NCBI RefSeq assembly: GCF_000315795.1 | Contig: NZ_ANHY01000022.1 | Span: forward strand, 1-64,000 | From: Caenispirillum salinarum AK4 | Lineage (GTDB): Bacteria > Pseudomonadota > Alphaproteobacteria > Rhodospirillales > Rhodospirillaceae | Length of the DNA: 64,000 bases | Direction of reading: 5' to 3' | Shown here: positions 38,755 to 46,546 of the stretch, one piece after another | Numbering within the stretch: the first letter of the stretch is position 1 | How the letters are laid out: each line of letters starts with the position of its first letter | Translations under genes and position numbers: made by a program | The notes under the pieces: model-generated | What the model was told of the DNA's origin: nothing | Seen by the model: the letters and a program-made list of their open reading frames with translations, nothing else | The model's database searches: none

Positions 38755-39630
38755 ATGGCATTTCGACGATTTACGCTTTTCCACCTCAGCTTATCTCCAG
38801 TTCCCCAAGCTGATCTGGAAACCTACAAAATTGGTCGCGAGGAGTGGCTGCGAAAATGTCTTGGACAAACGCTCGCCTTTCCTCATCACGGCGCAAGAAC
38901 GCTTCACTGGCTTCCGCTTAAGGATGACGATGACCTGATTTTGGGGCTTTTACAGCTGCAAAAGCCCCACGATCATCATAGGCCTCCAGAAGAGGGCGGT
39001 GCTGAAGTTACTACTGACGAATGGCAGGGAGCATACGTTCTAGTTGATCCGACAACGCACGAACAAGGACAGCGTGTCGCTGTTGAGAATGACGTTGTGG
39101 GCAAGCCTTCCGCGCTCATAAGGTCGCTCGTGAGGCACATCAACCAGAACTCCTACCGACCATACAATATCGAAGTAGACCACATCTTCGACAGTCAAGA
39201 TTTTTGGAAATTCGCTAAAGAAAGTGGCGGCAAGTTGCGCTCGATCCGGTTTGATTTCGCTGTTCCGAACATGTGGGACACAACCGGAGACATCGACAGA
39301 GACTTGCGAGACACCCGAGAAGAAAATGGCGCGGAAAGGGTGCAGTACGGAATGGAATCTTCCGTAGGCGTGGCGACTGATACCAATAAAATTAGAGAGG
39401 CCGTAAGATATTCGGAGCGAGGCGCGGGTAAAATAACTGCAAGATCCTTGGACAATAAAAGGTTCTCATCAAGCAGGCGCCCGGCAGTCACAGAAATCCC
39501 CCGCATTGCCGCTCCGAGGGAAGTAATTGCTGATGCATTGCGTGGGCTGAAGAACTGGATTTTGGGTCATGGGGAAAACACTGCCGTGGATCGGTCTGAT
39601 AGGACTGGCGACGATTCTGGGGGCGATTAA
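38755..39630 (+). CDS. Unknown soluble protein of the low-G+C module (gene 1)
   Basis: Protein of 291 residues that I do not recognise. The start at 38755 (MAFRRFTLFHLSL) lies four to six bases after GGGAGGG. It has no signal peptide or membrane helix. Beta-strand-like N-terminus, an acidic/His segment (DDDDLILGLLQLQKPHDHH, residues 57-75), a central WQGAYVLVDPTTHEQ, a helix LIRSLVRHINQ, then IRFDFAVPNMWDTTGDIDRD. The C-terminal part GKITARSLDNKRFSSSRR is basic. Base composition and codon use (many A/T third positions) differ sharply from neighbours, indicating transfer. It overlaps the next gene by 62 bp. Confidence 0.8.
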   Translation: MAFRRFTLFHLSLSPVPQADLETYKIGREEWLRKCLGQTLAFPHHGARTLHWLPLKDDDDLILGLLQLQKPHDHHRPPEEGGAEVTTDEWQGAYVLVDPTTHEQGQRVAVENDVVGKPSALIRSLVRHINQNSYRPYNIEVDHIFDSQDFWKFAKESGGKLRSIRFDFAVPNMWDTTGDIDRDLRDTREENGAERVQYGMESSVGVATDTNKIREAVRYSERGAGKITARSLDNKRFSSSRRPAVTEIPRIAAPREVIADALRGLKNWILGHGENTAVDRSDRTGDDSGGD

Positions 39631-40042
39631 CATTTGCCACCCACATCTCACTAGCGATGCCAATGCCTTCTTGCACGGCTTCGTGAACCACGAATTCTTG
39701 GCGACTCTTGGATTTATTGCCGCGGTAACATTAGCCTCAGCAGCAAATATTCATCTTGAACTTAATCGTCTAGAAGACGAAACTGATACCAATTTCATAA
39801 GAACCAGAAATTCCCTCCGAAAATCATCGGCAAGTCTCATTATTCTTCTGGGCGCCTCTGTCGTCATAGTTGTCGTAAAACCCTTAGTATCAGCAGAGGA
39901 ACACGCGACCTCGTTTATGAACTCCCTGGCCCTTCTTGTAGTATATTTTTTTATTGTCACGATTTATGATCTGTCCCTAGCGGTTTTTCGGATACCCACA
40001 AAGAAGGCTATCCTGGCGAAGCGCGACGCAGAAGAACCGTAG
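39569..40042 (+). CDS. Four-helix membrane protein of the low-G+C module (gene 2)
   Basis: Small membrane protein of 157 residues. Predicted helices are at about 6-22, 42-62, 88-106 and 116-138, in two hairpins joined by a charged cytoplasmic-looking segment (LELNRLEDETDTNFIRTR, residues 63-80). The start at 39569 lies 62 bp inside gene 1 in another frame with a weak ribosome site, so translation is probably coupled. No family recognised. Pairing of a soluble and a four-helix membrane protein resembles bacterial defence modules with membrane effectors, but this is analogy only. Confidence 0.8.
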   Translation: MGKTLPWIGLIGLATILGAINICHPHLTSDANAFLHGFVNHEFLATLGFIAAVTLASAANIHLELNRLEDETDTNFIRTRNSLRKSSASLIILLGASVVIVVVKPLVSAEEHATSFMNSLALLVVYFFIVTIYDLSLAVFRIPTKKAILAKRDAEEP

Positions 40043-40071
40043 CGACTTCCGAGCCCGCGAAACGCAGAAAG

Positions 40072-40103
40072 CCCTGGCCGCTAATCAAGCGACCAGGGTT
40101 TCT
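40072..40103. terminator. Bidirectional terminator between the module and tRNA-Arg
   Basis: CCCTGG-C-CGCT and AGCG-A-CCAGGG form a 10-bp stem with one C/A mismatch and loop AATCA, preceded by AAA and followed by TTT, so it can act for both the module (plus) and the tRNA gene (minus). Confidence 0.8.
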
Positions 40104-40110
40104 AGAATTC

Positions 40111-40187
40111 TGGCGGACCCGGCGCGATTCGAACGCGCGACCTTCGCCTTCGGAGGGCGACACTCTATCCAGCTGAGCTACGGGTCC
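40111..40187 (-). tRNA. tRNA-Arg (anticodon CCG)
   Basis: A complete 77-nt cloverleaf with encoded CCA. The acceptor GGACCCG pairs with CGGGTCC, followed by discriminator G and CCA; D-arm GCTC/GAGT; anticodon stem TCGCC/GGCGA with loop CTCCGAA, anticodon CCG reading CGG; T-arm GCGCG-TTCGAAT-CGCGC. Its 3' end faces the low-G+C module. Confidence 0.97.
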
Positions 40188-40278
40188 CAAGCAGGATCGG
40201 AACCATACCGATCCCAATGCACTTTGCCAACCGGGAAATCGGCGGCGATCCACCATCTAGGAGCCGCCGCCGCCCGCG

Positions 40279-40629
40279 TCAATGCTCGCCCGGTTCCTTC
40301 AGCGGATCGTGGCCCCAGTTCATGAGGGAGTAACGCCAGCGGGTGTCCGTCACGTCGCCGCCGGGCACCTGTTTCTGGTGGCGGTGGACGTAGCCGATGA
40401 CTTTCCGCATGTGCGCGTAGTCGTCGTCGGTCAGATCCGCCTTCTTCTTGCGCTTGATCTCCACGATCCGCCGGCCCGAGTGGTGGCCGACGCTTTCGTC
40501 CTCGCCCTCGCGGGTCCAGCCGACGGATTGGCTTTCGTCGGTGGCGAGCCACTCCTCCAGCTCCTTCGGCGCCATGTTCACCACGGCGTTGAATTCCTGG
40601 TAGATGGCTTGTGGGTCGTCACTGGTCAT
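40279..40629 (-). CDS. DUF3140-family protein
   Basis: Protein of 116 residues matching the pattern of the DUF3140 group: FNAVVNMAPKELEEWLATDE, then ESVGHHSGRRIVEIKRKKKADL and a C-terminal SLMNWGHDPLK. The central KRKKKADL segment is basic and could contact nucleic acid. It has no signal or membrane segment. Function in the family is not established. Single gene on the minus strand between the tRNA and the lipoprotein hydrolase. Confidence 0.82.
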   Translation of the reverse strand: MTSDDPQAIYQEFNAVVNMAPKELEEWLATDESQSVGWTREGEDESVGHHSGRRIVEIKRKKKADLTDDDYAHMRKVIGYVHRHQKQVPGGDVTDTRWRYSLMNWGHDPLKEPGEH

Positions 40630-40692
40630 GGAAGCCTCCGGGACGGGAAAGCGGTGCCTGTCCCTGCCCTACGGCCCGCGCGACCGCGAGGT

Positions 40693-41796
40693 TTACTCCG
40701 ACGGCTCGGAGGCGTCCGACGGGCCGGCGGCGCGCACGGTCCCCGGACGGTCGGCAGCGCCGCCCTCCGCTCCGTCGCCGTTGTCGGCGATCTCCTGCGC
40801 CACGGTCACCTCGGGGCCCACTTCCTCGCCCGAGGGCAGCGGGCCCTGGCGGTCCTCGATCCAGGCCAGGATGTCGGCATAGACCGTCTCGCGCTGGAGG
40901 TCGCGCAGCAGCATGTGCCAGCCGTCGTCATACAGCACCACGCGCACGCGCCCGCCCCGGTCCGGCAGGGTCGCAAGCGCCCGGTCCGTGGCGTGGGGCG
41001 GGACGATTTCGTCCTTCTCGCCGTACAGGTAGAGGACCGGCCCCGGCACGTCGTCGACGGTTTCCATGGCGCGGTCCATGAGGTCCACAAGCCCCTTGGT
41101 GCTGTCGATGCGGGTTTCCTTGATGAACAGCGGATCACGCCCGGCCGCCCGCAGGATCTCCAGGTTGTCGGAGGCCTGGTAGCCCAGACCCTCGCCGGAC
41201 AGCTTGAGCCACGGCACCGTGTGGCTGGCGATGAACAGGCCGGCGCGCTGGTAGAAGGGCATGGTGTCGCGCGCCCACACCGCGGGCGCCGACAGGATCA
41301 CGCCGTCATGGGGCGGCGGATCGTCCGACGTGGCGGTGGCGATGACCGCCGCGCCGCCCATGCTCACGCCCAGCAGGTAGAGCGGTGTGTCCGGGTAGCG
41401 CGCCTTCAGGGCCCGCGCCATGCCGGAGATGTCGCCGATCATGGCCTCCTCGCCGGACCACAGGCCGAAGTGGGGCGCCCGCCCGAAGCCGCGCTGATCG
41501 AAGCTCCAGACCGCCACGCCCGCCTCGGCCAGCGCACGGCCGGGCAGGTCGAAGCCGTGGGAATAGTCGTTGAAGCCGTGCACCGCCAGCACCACCGCCT
41601 CGGGCGCGCCGGCCTCGGGCAGCCACGAGCGCACGGGCAGCGCATAGCCGTCGGCGGTGCGGAAGGTTTCCTGGGCCAGTGCTGGCGACTGGGGCGCGTC
41701 GGCCAGCGGACCCGGCGGCACGGTCCTGGGCGCGCAGCCGGTCAGGGCCAGCACACCCGCCACCAGCCCCGCCGCAAGGAAGGATCGCCCACGCAT
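40693..41796 (-). CDS. Lipoprotein alpha/beta hydrolase (lysophospholipase/monoacylglycerol-lipase-like)
   Basis: Predicted outer- or inner-membrane lipoprotein of 367 residues with lipobox LTGC at residues 18-21. The hydrolase core has VVLAVHGFNDYSHGF, nucleophile elbow GVSMGGAAV, acid in LYLYGEKDEIVPPH and a final histidine in DDGWHMLLRD, completing a Ser-Asp-His triad. The family (Serine aminopeptidase S33/Hydrolase_4) includes monoacylglycerol lipases. The last 40 residues are acidic and low-complexity. It is 19 bp downstream of the ABC ATPase gene. Confidence 0.9.
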   Translation of the reverse strand: MRGRSFLAAGLVAGVLALTGCAPRTVPPGPLADAPQSPALAQETFRTADGYALPVRSWLPEAGAPEAVVLAVHGFNDYSHGFDLPGRALAEAGVAVWSFDQRGFGRAPHFGLWSGEEAMIGDISGMARALKARYPDTPLYLLGVSMGGAAVIATATSDDPPPHDGVILSAPAVWARDTMPFYQRAGLFIASHTVPWLKLSGEGLGYQASDNLEILRAAGRDPLFIKETRIDSTKGLVDLMDRAMETVDDVPGPVLYLYGEKDEIVPPHATDRALATLPDRGGRVRVVLYDDGWHMLLRDLQRETVYADILAWIEDRQGPLPSGEEVGPEVTVAQEIADNGDGAEGGAADRPGTVRAAGPSDASEPSE

Positions 41797-41815
41797 TGCC
41801 CGTTCCTCCGCCGCG

Positions 41816-42826
41816 TCAGGCCTTGGCGCGGTTCGCGGCCGCGTCAGGCTGGCTGGTCAGCTGAAGGAAGATGTCCTCCAGGTCCGCTTCCTCCGTCGAC
41901 AGGTCCAGGATGGACAGGTCGGCGACACGGATGGCCTCCAGGATTTCCCCGATCACCGTTTCGGAGGGGCGGTAGCGGACGATCAGCTTGTGCTCGTCGG
42001 CGATCTCCGCCCCCAGGGCCGCCAGGGCCGGCGGCAGGTGGCCGAGCGTCTCGCGCACGGTGACGTGCAGGGCTTTGTTGTCCAGGCGCTGGAGAAGGGT
42101 CTTCTTGGGCTCGCACGCCGCCACCTGCCCCTGGCTGATGATGGCGATGCGGTCGCAGAGTTCCTCGGCTTCCTCCAGGTAGTGGGTGGTCAGCAGGATG
42201 GTGGTGCCCTGCTGGTTGAGCAGCTTCACCTGCTCCCACAACTGCTGGCGCAGTTCGATGTCGACGCCCGCCGTCGGCTCGTCGAGCACCAGGATGGGCG
42301 GGGCGTGCACCATCGCCTTCGCCACCAGCAGCCGGCGGCGCATCCCGCCCGACAGGGTGCGGGCGTAGGATTCCGCCTTGTCGGTCAGGCCGACCAGATG
42401 GAGGATTTCATCGGTCCGGCGCTCCGACTTCGGGACGCCGTAGAGGCCCGCCTGCACGTCCAGCAGCTCGCGCGGGGTGAAGAAGGGGTCGAGGTTCAAC
42501 TCCTGCGGCACCACGCCGATGGCCAGTCGCGCGGCGCGCTCGGCGGTGTCGATGTCGTTGCCCCAGATGCGCACCGTGCCGCTGGTCTTGGTCACCAGCC
42601 CGGCCATGATGTTGATGAGCGTCGACTTGCCCGCGCCGTTGGGGCCCAGCAGGCCGAAAAAGCTGCCGCGCGGGATTTCGATGCTCACGCCGTCCAGCGC
42701 GCGCTTCTCCCCCTGGCCGTGGCGAGCTGCGTAGACCTTGGTGACGTCGCGGATCTCGATGGCGTTGTCGGGCACGGAGGGGTCCTGGGCGGGCGTGGAA
42801 ATGGAACTGGCGTGGTCGCGGGGCAT
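41816..42826 (-). CDS. ABC transporter ATP-binding protein without adjacent permease
   Basis: ATPase of 336 residues, CcmA/NodI-like export class. The start at 42826 (MPRDHASSIS) avoids an unlikely 22-residue extension. Walker A GPNGAGKST, signature LSGGMRRRLLVAKAMV and Walker B LVLDEPTAGVD are intact; the LSGGMRRR form is typical of ABC-2 exporters. The C-terminal extension (ADLSILDLSTEEADLEDIFL) matches the export class. No permease gene is beside it; the only ABC-2 permease in the window is 13 kb away and has its own ATPase. Confidence 0.88.
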   Translation of the reverse strand: MPRDHASSISTPAQDPSVPDNAIEIRDVTKVYAARHGQGEKRALDGVSIEIPRGSFFGLLGPNGAGKSTLINIMAGLVTKTSGTVRIWGNDIDTAERAARLAIGVVPQELNLDPFFTPRELLDVQAGLYGVPKSERRTDEILHLVGLTDKAESYARTLSGGMRRRLLVAKAMVHAPPILVLDEPTAGVDIELRQQLWEQVKLLNQQGTTILLTTHYLEEAEELCDRIAIISQGQVAACEPKKTLLQRLDNKALHVTVRETLGHLPPALAALGAEIADEHKLIVRYRPSETVIGEILEAIRVADLSILDLSTEEADLEDIFLQLTSQPDAAANRAKA

Positions 42827-43025
42827 GGTCTCTGCGGTCGGTGTGCGGGATTCGGATGGGCGGAGTCGACCCCATAACGCGCCATCTGGCAAGGGCCGCT
42901 GCCGGTCCTATATGGTTGCGGGTCCGGGTCCGGTCGAGTCCCCTTGATCGCGTCCTGTCCTCGGGTATCATCCGGCGATCCGCCGGCAGACGCCGACTCC
43001 ACGGTTTTCACAAGAGACAGAGGCC

Positions 43026-43232
43026 ATGACGCAGAAGGGCAACACCATCACCGAGACCATCGAGACGGACCGCATCGACGTCGCCTGCGACGGCGGCAAC
43101 GGTCCGCTGGGCCATCCGCGCGTGTGGCTGCACATCCGCCCGGAAACCCGCGACATCGTCTGCCCCTACTGCAGCCGCCAGTACGTGCTGAAGGAAGGCG
43201 TCGAGGCCACCGCCGCCACCACGCAGCACTAG
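43026..43232 (+). CDS. zf-CHCC zinc-finger protein (NDUFS6-like)
   Basis: Small protein of 68 residues. VACDGGNGPLGHPRVWLHI and IVCPYCSRQYV supply C-x8-H and CxxC ligands of the zf-CHCC domain, which in mitochondria is the NDUFS6 subunit of respiratory complex I. Alphaproteobacterial versions accompany complex I but are often encoded apart from the nuo operon, as here. Followed by a terminator, so it is monocistronic. Confidence 0.88.
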   Translation: MTQKGNTITETIETDRIDVACDGGNGPLGHPRVWLHIRPETRDIVCPYCSRQYVLKEGVEATAATTQH

Positions 43233-43260
43233 GGGTGCGGGTCTAGGTGCCTGAATTTCG

Positions 43261-43299
43261 CGCCGGAGTCGGGTGGCGGCTCCGGCGTCGTCGTTTTTT
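43261..43299 (+). terminator. Intrinsic terminator between the zf-CHCC gene and polA
   Basis: CGCCGGAG and CTCCGGCG form a perfect 8-bp stem with an 11-base loop; TTTTTT at 43294-43299 follows. Confidence 0.8.
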
Positions 43300-43310
43300 C
43301 CGATCAGCAC

Positions 43311-46154
43311 ATGAATGATGGGCGCGCCATGAAACACGTCTTCCTGGTCGACGGATCGGGCTTCATCTTCCGGGCCTTCCACGCCCTGCCGCCCATGTCG
43401 CGGCCGGACGGCACGCCGGTGAACGCCGTCTACGGCTTCACCCAGATGCTCATGAAGCTGATCGCCGAAACGGATGCGGACCACATCGCCGTCATCTTCG
43501 ACACGGCGCGCAAGTCTTTCCGCAACGACTTCTACCCCGAATACAAGGCCCACCGCCCGCCGCCGCCCGACGAGCTGATCCCCCAGTTCGAGCTGATCCG
43601 CGAGGCCGTGCGCGCCTTCAACCTGCCCAGCGTGGAGATGGACGGGTTCGAGGCCGACGACCTGATCGCCACCTACACCCGCCAGGCCCGCGAGGCCGGC
43701 GCCAAGGTGACCATCGTGTCGTCGGACAAGGACCTGATGCAGCTGGTCCACGATGGCGAGGTTGTCCTGTTCGACGCCATGAAGAACAAGGAGATCCGGG
43801 CCGAGGACGTGGTCGCAAAATTCGGCGTCGGGCCGGACAAGGTGGTGGACGTGCAGGCGCTGGCCGGTGATTCCACCGACAACGTTCCCGGCGTGCCGGG
43901 CATCGGCGTGAAGACCGCCGCGCAGTTGATCGAGCAGTACGGCGACGTCGACACCCTGCTGGCCCACGCCGAGGAGATCAAGCAGCCCAAGCGCCGCCAG
44001 AACCTGATCGACCATGCCGAGGCGGCCCGCATCTCGCGCCGGCTGGTGCTGCTGCGCAGCGACTGCGAGGTGACCGAGGCGCTGGACACCTTCACGGTCA
44101 AGAAGCCCGACGTGGAAACCCTGACGGCCTTCCTGAAGGACAACGGCTTCAACTCCATCCTCGCCCGCGTGCGGGAGAAACTGGCCGCCGACGGCGAAGA
44201 CCTGCCCGAGCCCGTGCGCGATCCCGCCGCCGAGGCCGCCACCGCGCCCGACGACATCCACTATGACAGCGTTCTGACGCTGGACGCCCTGGACGCCTGG
44301 ATCGAGGAGGCGACGCGCACCGGCGTGGTCGCCATCGACACGGAAACAGACGCCCTGGATGCCCACGGCGGCAACCTCGTCGGCCTGTCGCTGTCTACCG
44401 CGCCGGGCCGGGCGTGTTACGTGCCGCTGCGCCATGTCGACCCCGAGGCCGTGCCGGCGGGACAGGCGCAGGGCTCGCTGGACCTGGGCGGCGACGCGGC
44501 GGCGGCCGAGGCGGGCTCCGCCCTGCGTCCCGACCAGATCGGCGTGGCCGAGGCGCTGAAGCGGCTGGGGCCGCTTCTGGAAAACCCCGGCGTGCTCAAG
44601 GTCGGCCACAACATCAAGTACGACCTGCACGTGCTGGAACGCGAAATGGCGGCGCATGGCCTGCCGGTGCGCGTCATGCCCGTGGATGACACCATGGTCA
44701 TGTCCTACGTGCTGGACGGCACCACCACCGGCCACGGCATGGATGAACTGGCCCGCCGCCACCTGGACCACACCTGCACCACGTTCACGGAACTGTGCGG
44801 CAAGGGCAAGAACCAGATCACCTTCGACAAGGTGCCCGTCGACAAGGCGACCCACTACGCCGCCGAGGACGCCGACATCACCCTGCGCCTGCACCGCCTG
44901 TTCCGCGAGCGCCTGTTCGCCGAGCGCATGACCGGCGTCTATGAAAGCCTGGACCGCCCGCAGGTGCGCATCCTGGCCGACATGGAAGCCGCCGGCATCA
45001 AGGTCGACTCGGTGGAGTTGAGGCGCCTGTCCGACGACCTCGGCAGCCGGATGCGCGAGCTTGAGGTGAAAATCCACGCCCTCGCCGGCGAGGAGTTCAA
45101 CCCCGGCAGCCCGAAGCAACTGGGCGAAATCCTGTTCGGCAAGATGAGCCTGCCCGGCGGAAAGAAGAGCAAGACCGGCGCCTACTCCACCAGCGCCGAC
45201 ATTCTCGAACAGCTGGCCGCGCAGGGCCACGACCTGCCGGCCCGCGTGCTGGACTGGCGCCAGGTGCAGAAGCTGAAGAGCACCTACGCCGACAGCCTGG
45301 TCAACCAGATCCGTGCTCGCACCGGCCGGGTGCACACCAACTACAGCCAGACGGCCACCAGCACCGGCCGCCTGTCGTCGCAGGAGCCCAACCTGCAGAA
45401 CATCCCCATCCGCACCGAGGAAGGCCGCAAAATCCGCCGCGCCTTCGTGGCGGAGCAGGGGTGCAAGCTCATCAGCGCCGACTACTCGCAGATCGAGCTT
45501 CGACTGGTGGCCCACGTGGCCGACATCGCCGCGCTGAAGGAAGCCTTCCGCGAGGGCCAGGACATTCACGCCATCACCGCCAGCCAGGTGTTCGGCGTGC
45601 CGGTCGAGGGCATGGACCCCATGATCCGCCGCCGCGCCAAGGCCATCAACTTCGGCATCATCTACGGCATCTCGCCCTTCGGGCTGGCCGCGCAGCTGGG
45701 CATCGACCGGGGCGAGGCCAAGGCCTACATCGACGCCTACTTCGACCGTTTCCCGGAAATCCGCGCCTACATGGACGAGACCAAGGCCTTCGCGAAGACC
45801 CACGGTTTCGTCCGCACGCCCTTCGGCCGCAAGTGCTGGACGCCGGGCATTTCCGACCGCAACCCCAACATGCGCGGGTTCGCCGAGCGCGCGGCCATCA
45901 ACGCCCCCATCCAGGGCGGGGCGGCCGACATCATCAAGCGCGCCATGATCCGCGTGCCGGCGGCGCTGACCGACGCGGGGCTTGAAACGAAGATGCTCCT
46001 GCAGGTCCACGACGAACTGGTCTTCGAGGCGCCGGAGGCCGAGGCCGAGCGCGCGGTCGCGGTCATCAAGGCGGTCATGGAGGGCGCGGCCGAGTTGTCC
46101 GTGCCGCTGGAGGTCGAGGCGGGAATCGCCGACACCTGGGCGGAGGCGCACTAG
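43311..46154 (+). CDS. polA: DNA polymerase I
   Basis: Repair and Okazaki-fragment polymerase of 947 residues (or 941 from the ATG at 43329). The N-terminal 5'-3' exonuclease begins FLVDGSGFIFRAFHALPPM. The proofreading domain keeps its acidic pair in VAIDTETDALD near residue 343. The polymerase domain has motif A SADYSQIELRLVAH, motif B RRRAKAINFGIIYG and motif C LLQVHDELVFE. All three activities are therefore predicted. Preceded by a terminator and followed by a palindromic repeat. Confidence 0.97.
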   Translation: MNDGRAMKHVFLVDGSGFIFRAFHALPPMSRPDGTPVNAVYGFTQMLMKLIAETDADHIAVIFDTARKSFRNDFYPEYKAHRPPPPDELIPQFELIREAVRAFNLPSVEMDGFEADDLIATYTRQAREAGAKVTIVSSDKDLMQLVHDGEVVLFDAMKNKEIRAEDVVAKFGVGPDKVVDVQALAGDSTDNVPGVPGIGVKTAAQLIEQYGDVDTLLAHAEEIKQPKRRQNLIDHAEAARISRRLVLLRSDCEVTEALDTFTVKKPDVETLTAFLKDNGFNSILARVREKLAADGEDLPEPVRDPAAEAATAPDDIHYDSVLTLDALDAWIEEATRTGVVAIDTETDALDAHGGNLVGLSLSTAPGRACYVPLRHVDPEAVPAGQAQGSLDLGGDAAAAEAGSALRPDQIGVAEALKRLGPLLENPGVLKVGHNIKYDLHVLEREMAAHGLPVRVMPVDDTMVMSYVLDGTTTGHGMDELARRHLDHTCTTFTELCGKGKNQITFDKVPVDKATHYAAEDADITLRLHRLFRERLFAERMTGVYESLDRPQVRILADMEAAGIKVDSVELRRLSDDLGSRMRELEVKIHALAGEEFNPGSPKQLGEILFGKMSLPGGKKSKTGAYSTSADILEQLAAQGHDLPARVLDWRQVQKLKSTYADSLVNQIRARTGRVHTNYSQTATSTGRLSSQEPNLQNIPIRTEEGRKIRRAFVAEQGCKLISADYSQIELRLVAHVADIAALKEAFREGQDIHAITASQVFGVPVEGMDPMIRRRAKAINFGIIYGISPFGLAAQLGIDRGEAKAYIDAYFDRFPEIRAYMDETKAFAKTHGFVRTPFGRKCWTPGISDRNPNMRGFAERAAINAPIQGGAADIIKRAMIRVPAALTDAGLETKMLLQVHDELVFEAPEAEAERAVAVIKAVMEGAAELSVPLEVEAGIADTWAEAH

Positions 46155-46546
46155 ACCCGGTACCGCGCCACGCTGACGCGCGATGGGGGATGCGAGAGGC
46201 GCGGCCTCTCGCGCTCTCGCTTTGTGCGGCCCGGGAACGGCGGTGGCGGATGTGCGTCGTGTACCGAGGGATGGCAGCAGGCGATGCGTTTCATAAGCTT
46301 GTGATTTAGAAAATGAAAACTTCCGTCATCCCTGCGAAGGCAGGAATCCGTGTACCGTGCTGACCTGCCGCGCTCCCGGTCTTGACACCCGCGAAGGCGG
46401 GACGTCAGCCGGTGGCGGCGCTCTCACAGACGTGCGGGGGAGCGCGAGGGGAGGCCGCGGCGTCCTGACGCGCCCCCGGTAAGACCGAACGAAACGGGGC
46501 GCGACCGCAAGGCCGCGCCCCGTTCCCTTCAATCCGGCAAGGTGCC
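46155..46546. repeat. polA-grpE intergenic region packed with palindromic repeats
   Basis: 392 bp without a gene. It contains a family B copy with a perfect stem GCGAGAGGC-GCG-GCCTCTCGC (46192-46212, likely polA terminator), family A copies at 46324-46352 (CATCCCTGCGAAGGCAGG core) and 46384-46404 (CACCCGCGAAGGCGGGACG core), an inverted family B copy at 46434-46459, and the grpE terminator. A short A+T-rich patch lies at 46290-46322. Confidence 0.7.
46493..46524 (-). terminator. Terminator of the hrcA-grpE operon
   Basis: AACGGGGCGCG pairs perfectly with CGCGCCCCGTT (11 bp, 10-base loop); on the minus strand the stem is followed by TCGTTCGG. Confidence 0.7.

Noticed and set aside
38755-40042. 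Calling the two-gene module Kiwa
   Set aside because: Only the soluble/four-helix pairing is shared; I see no sequence signature of KwaA or KwaB and the gene order is reversed.
43008-46151. 1047-codon open frame on the minus strand opposite polA
   Set aside because: Antisense shadow of a G+C-rich gene; His/Val/Gln/Arg-rich composition, no domain, and polA is unmistakable on the other strand.
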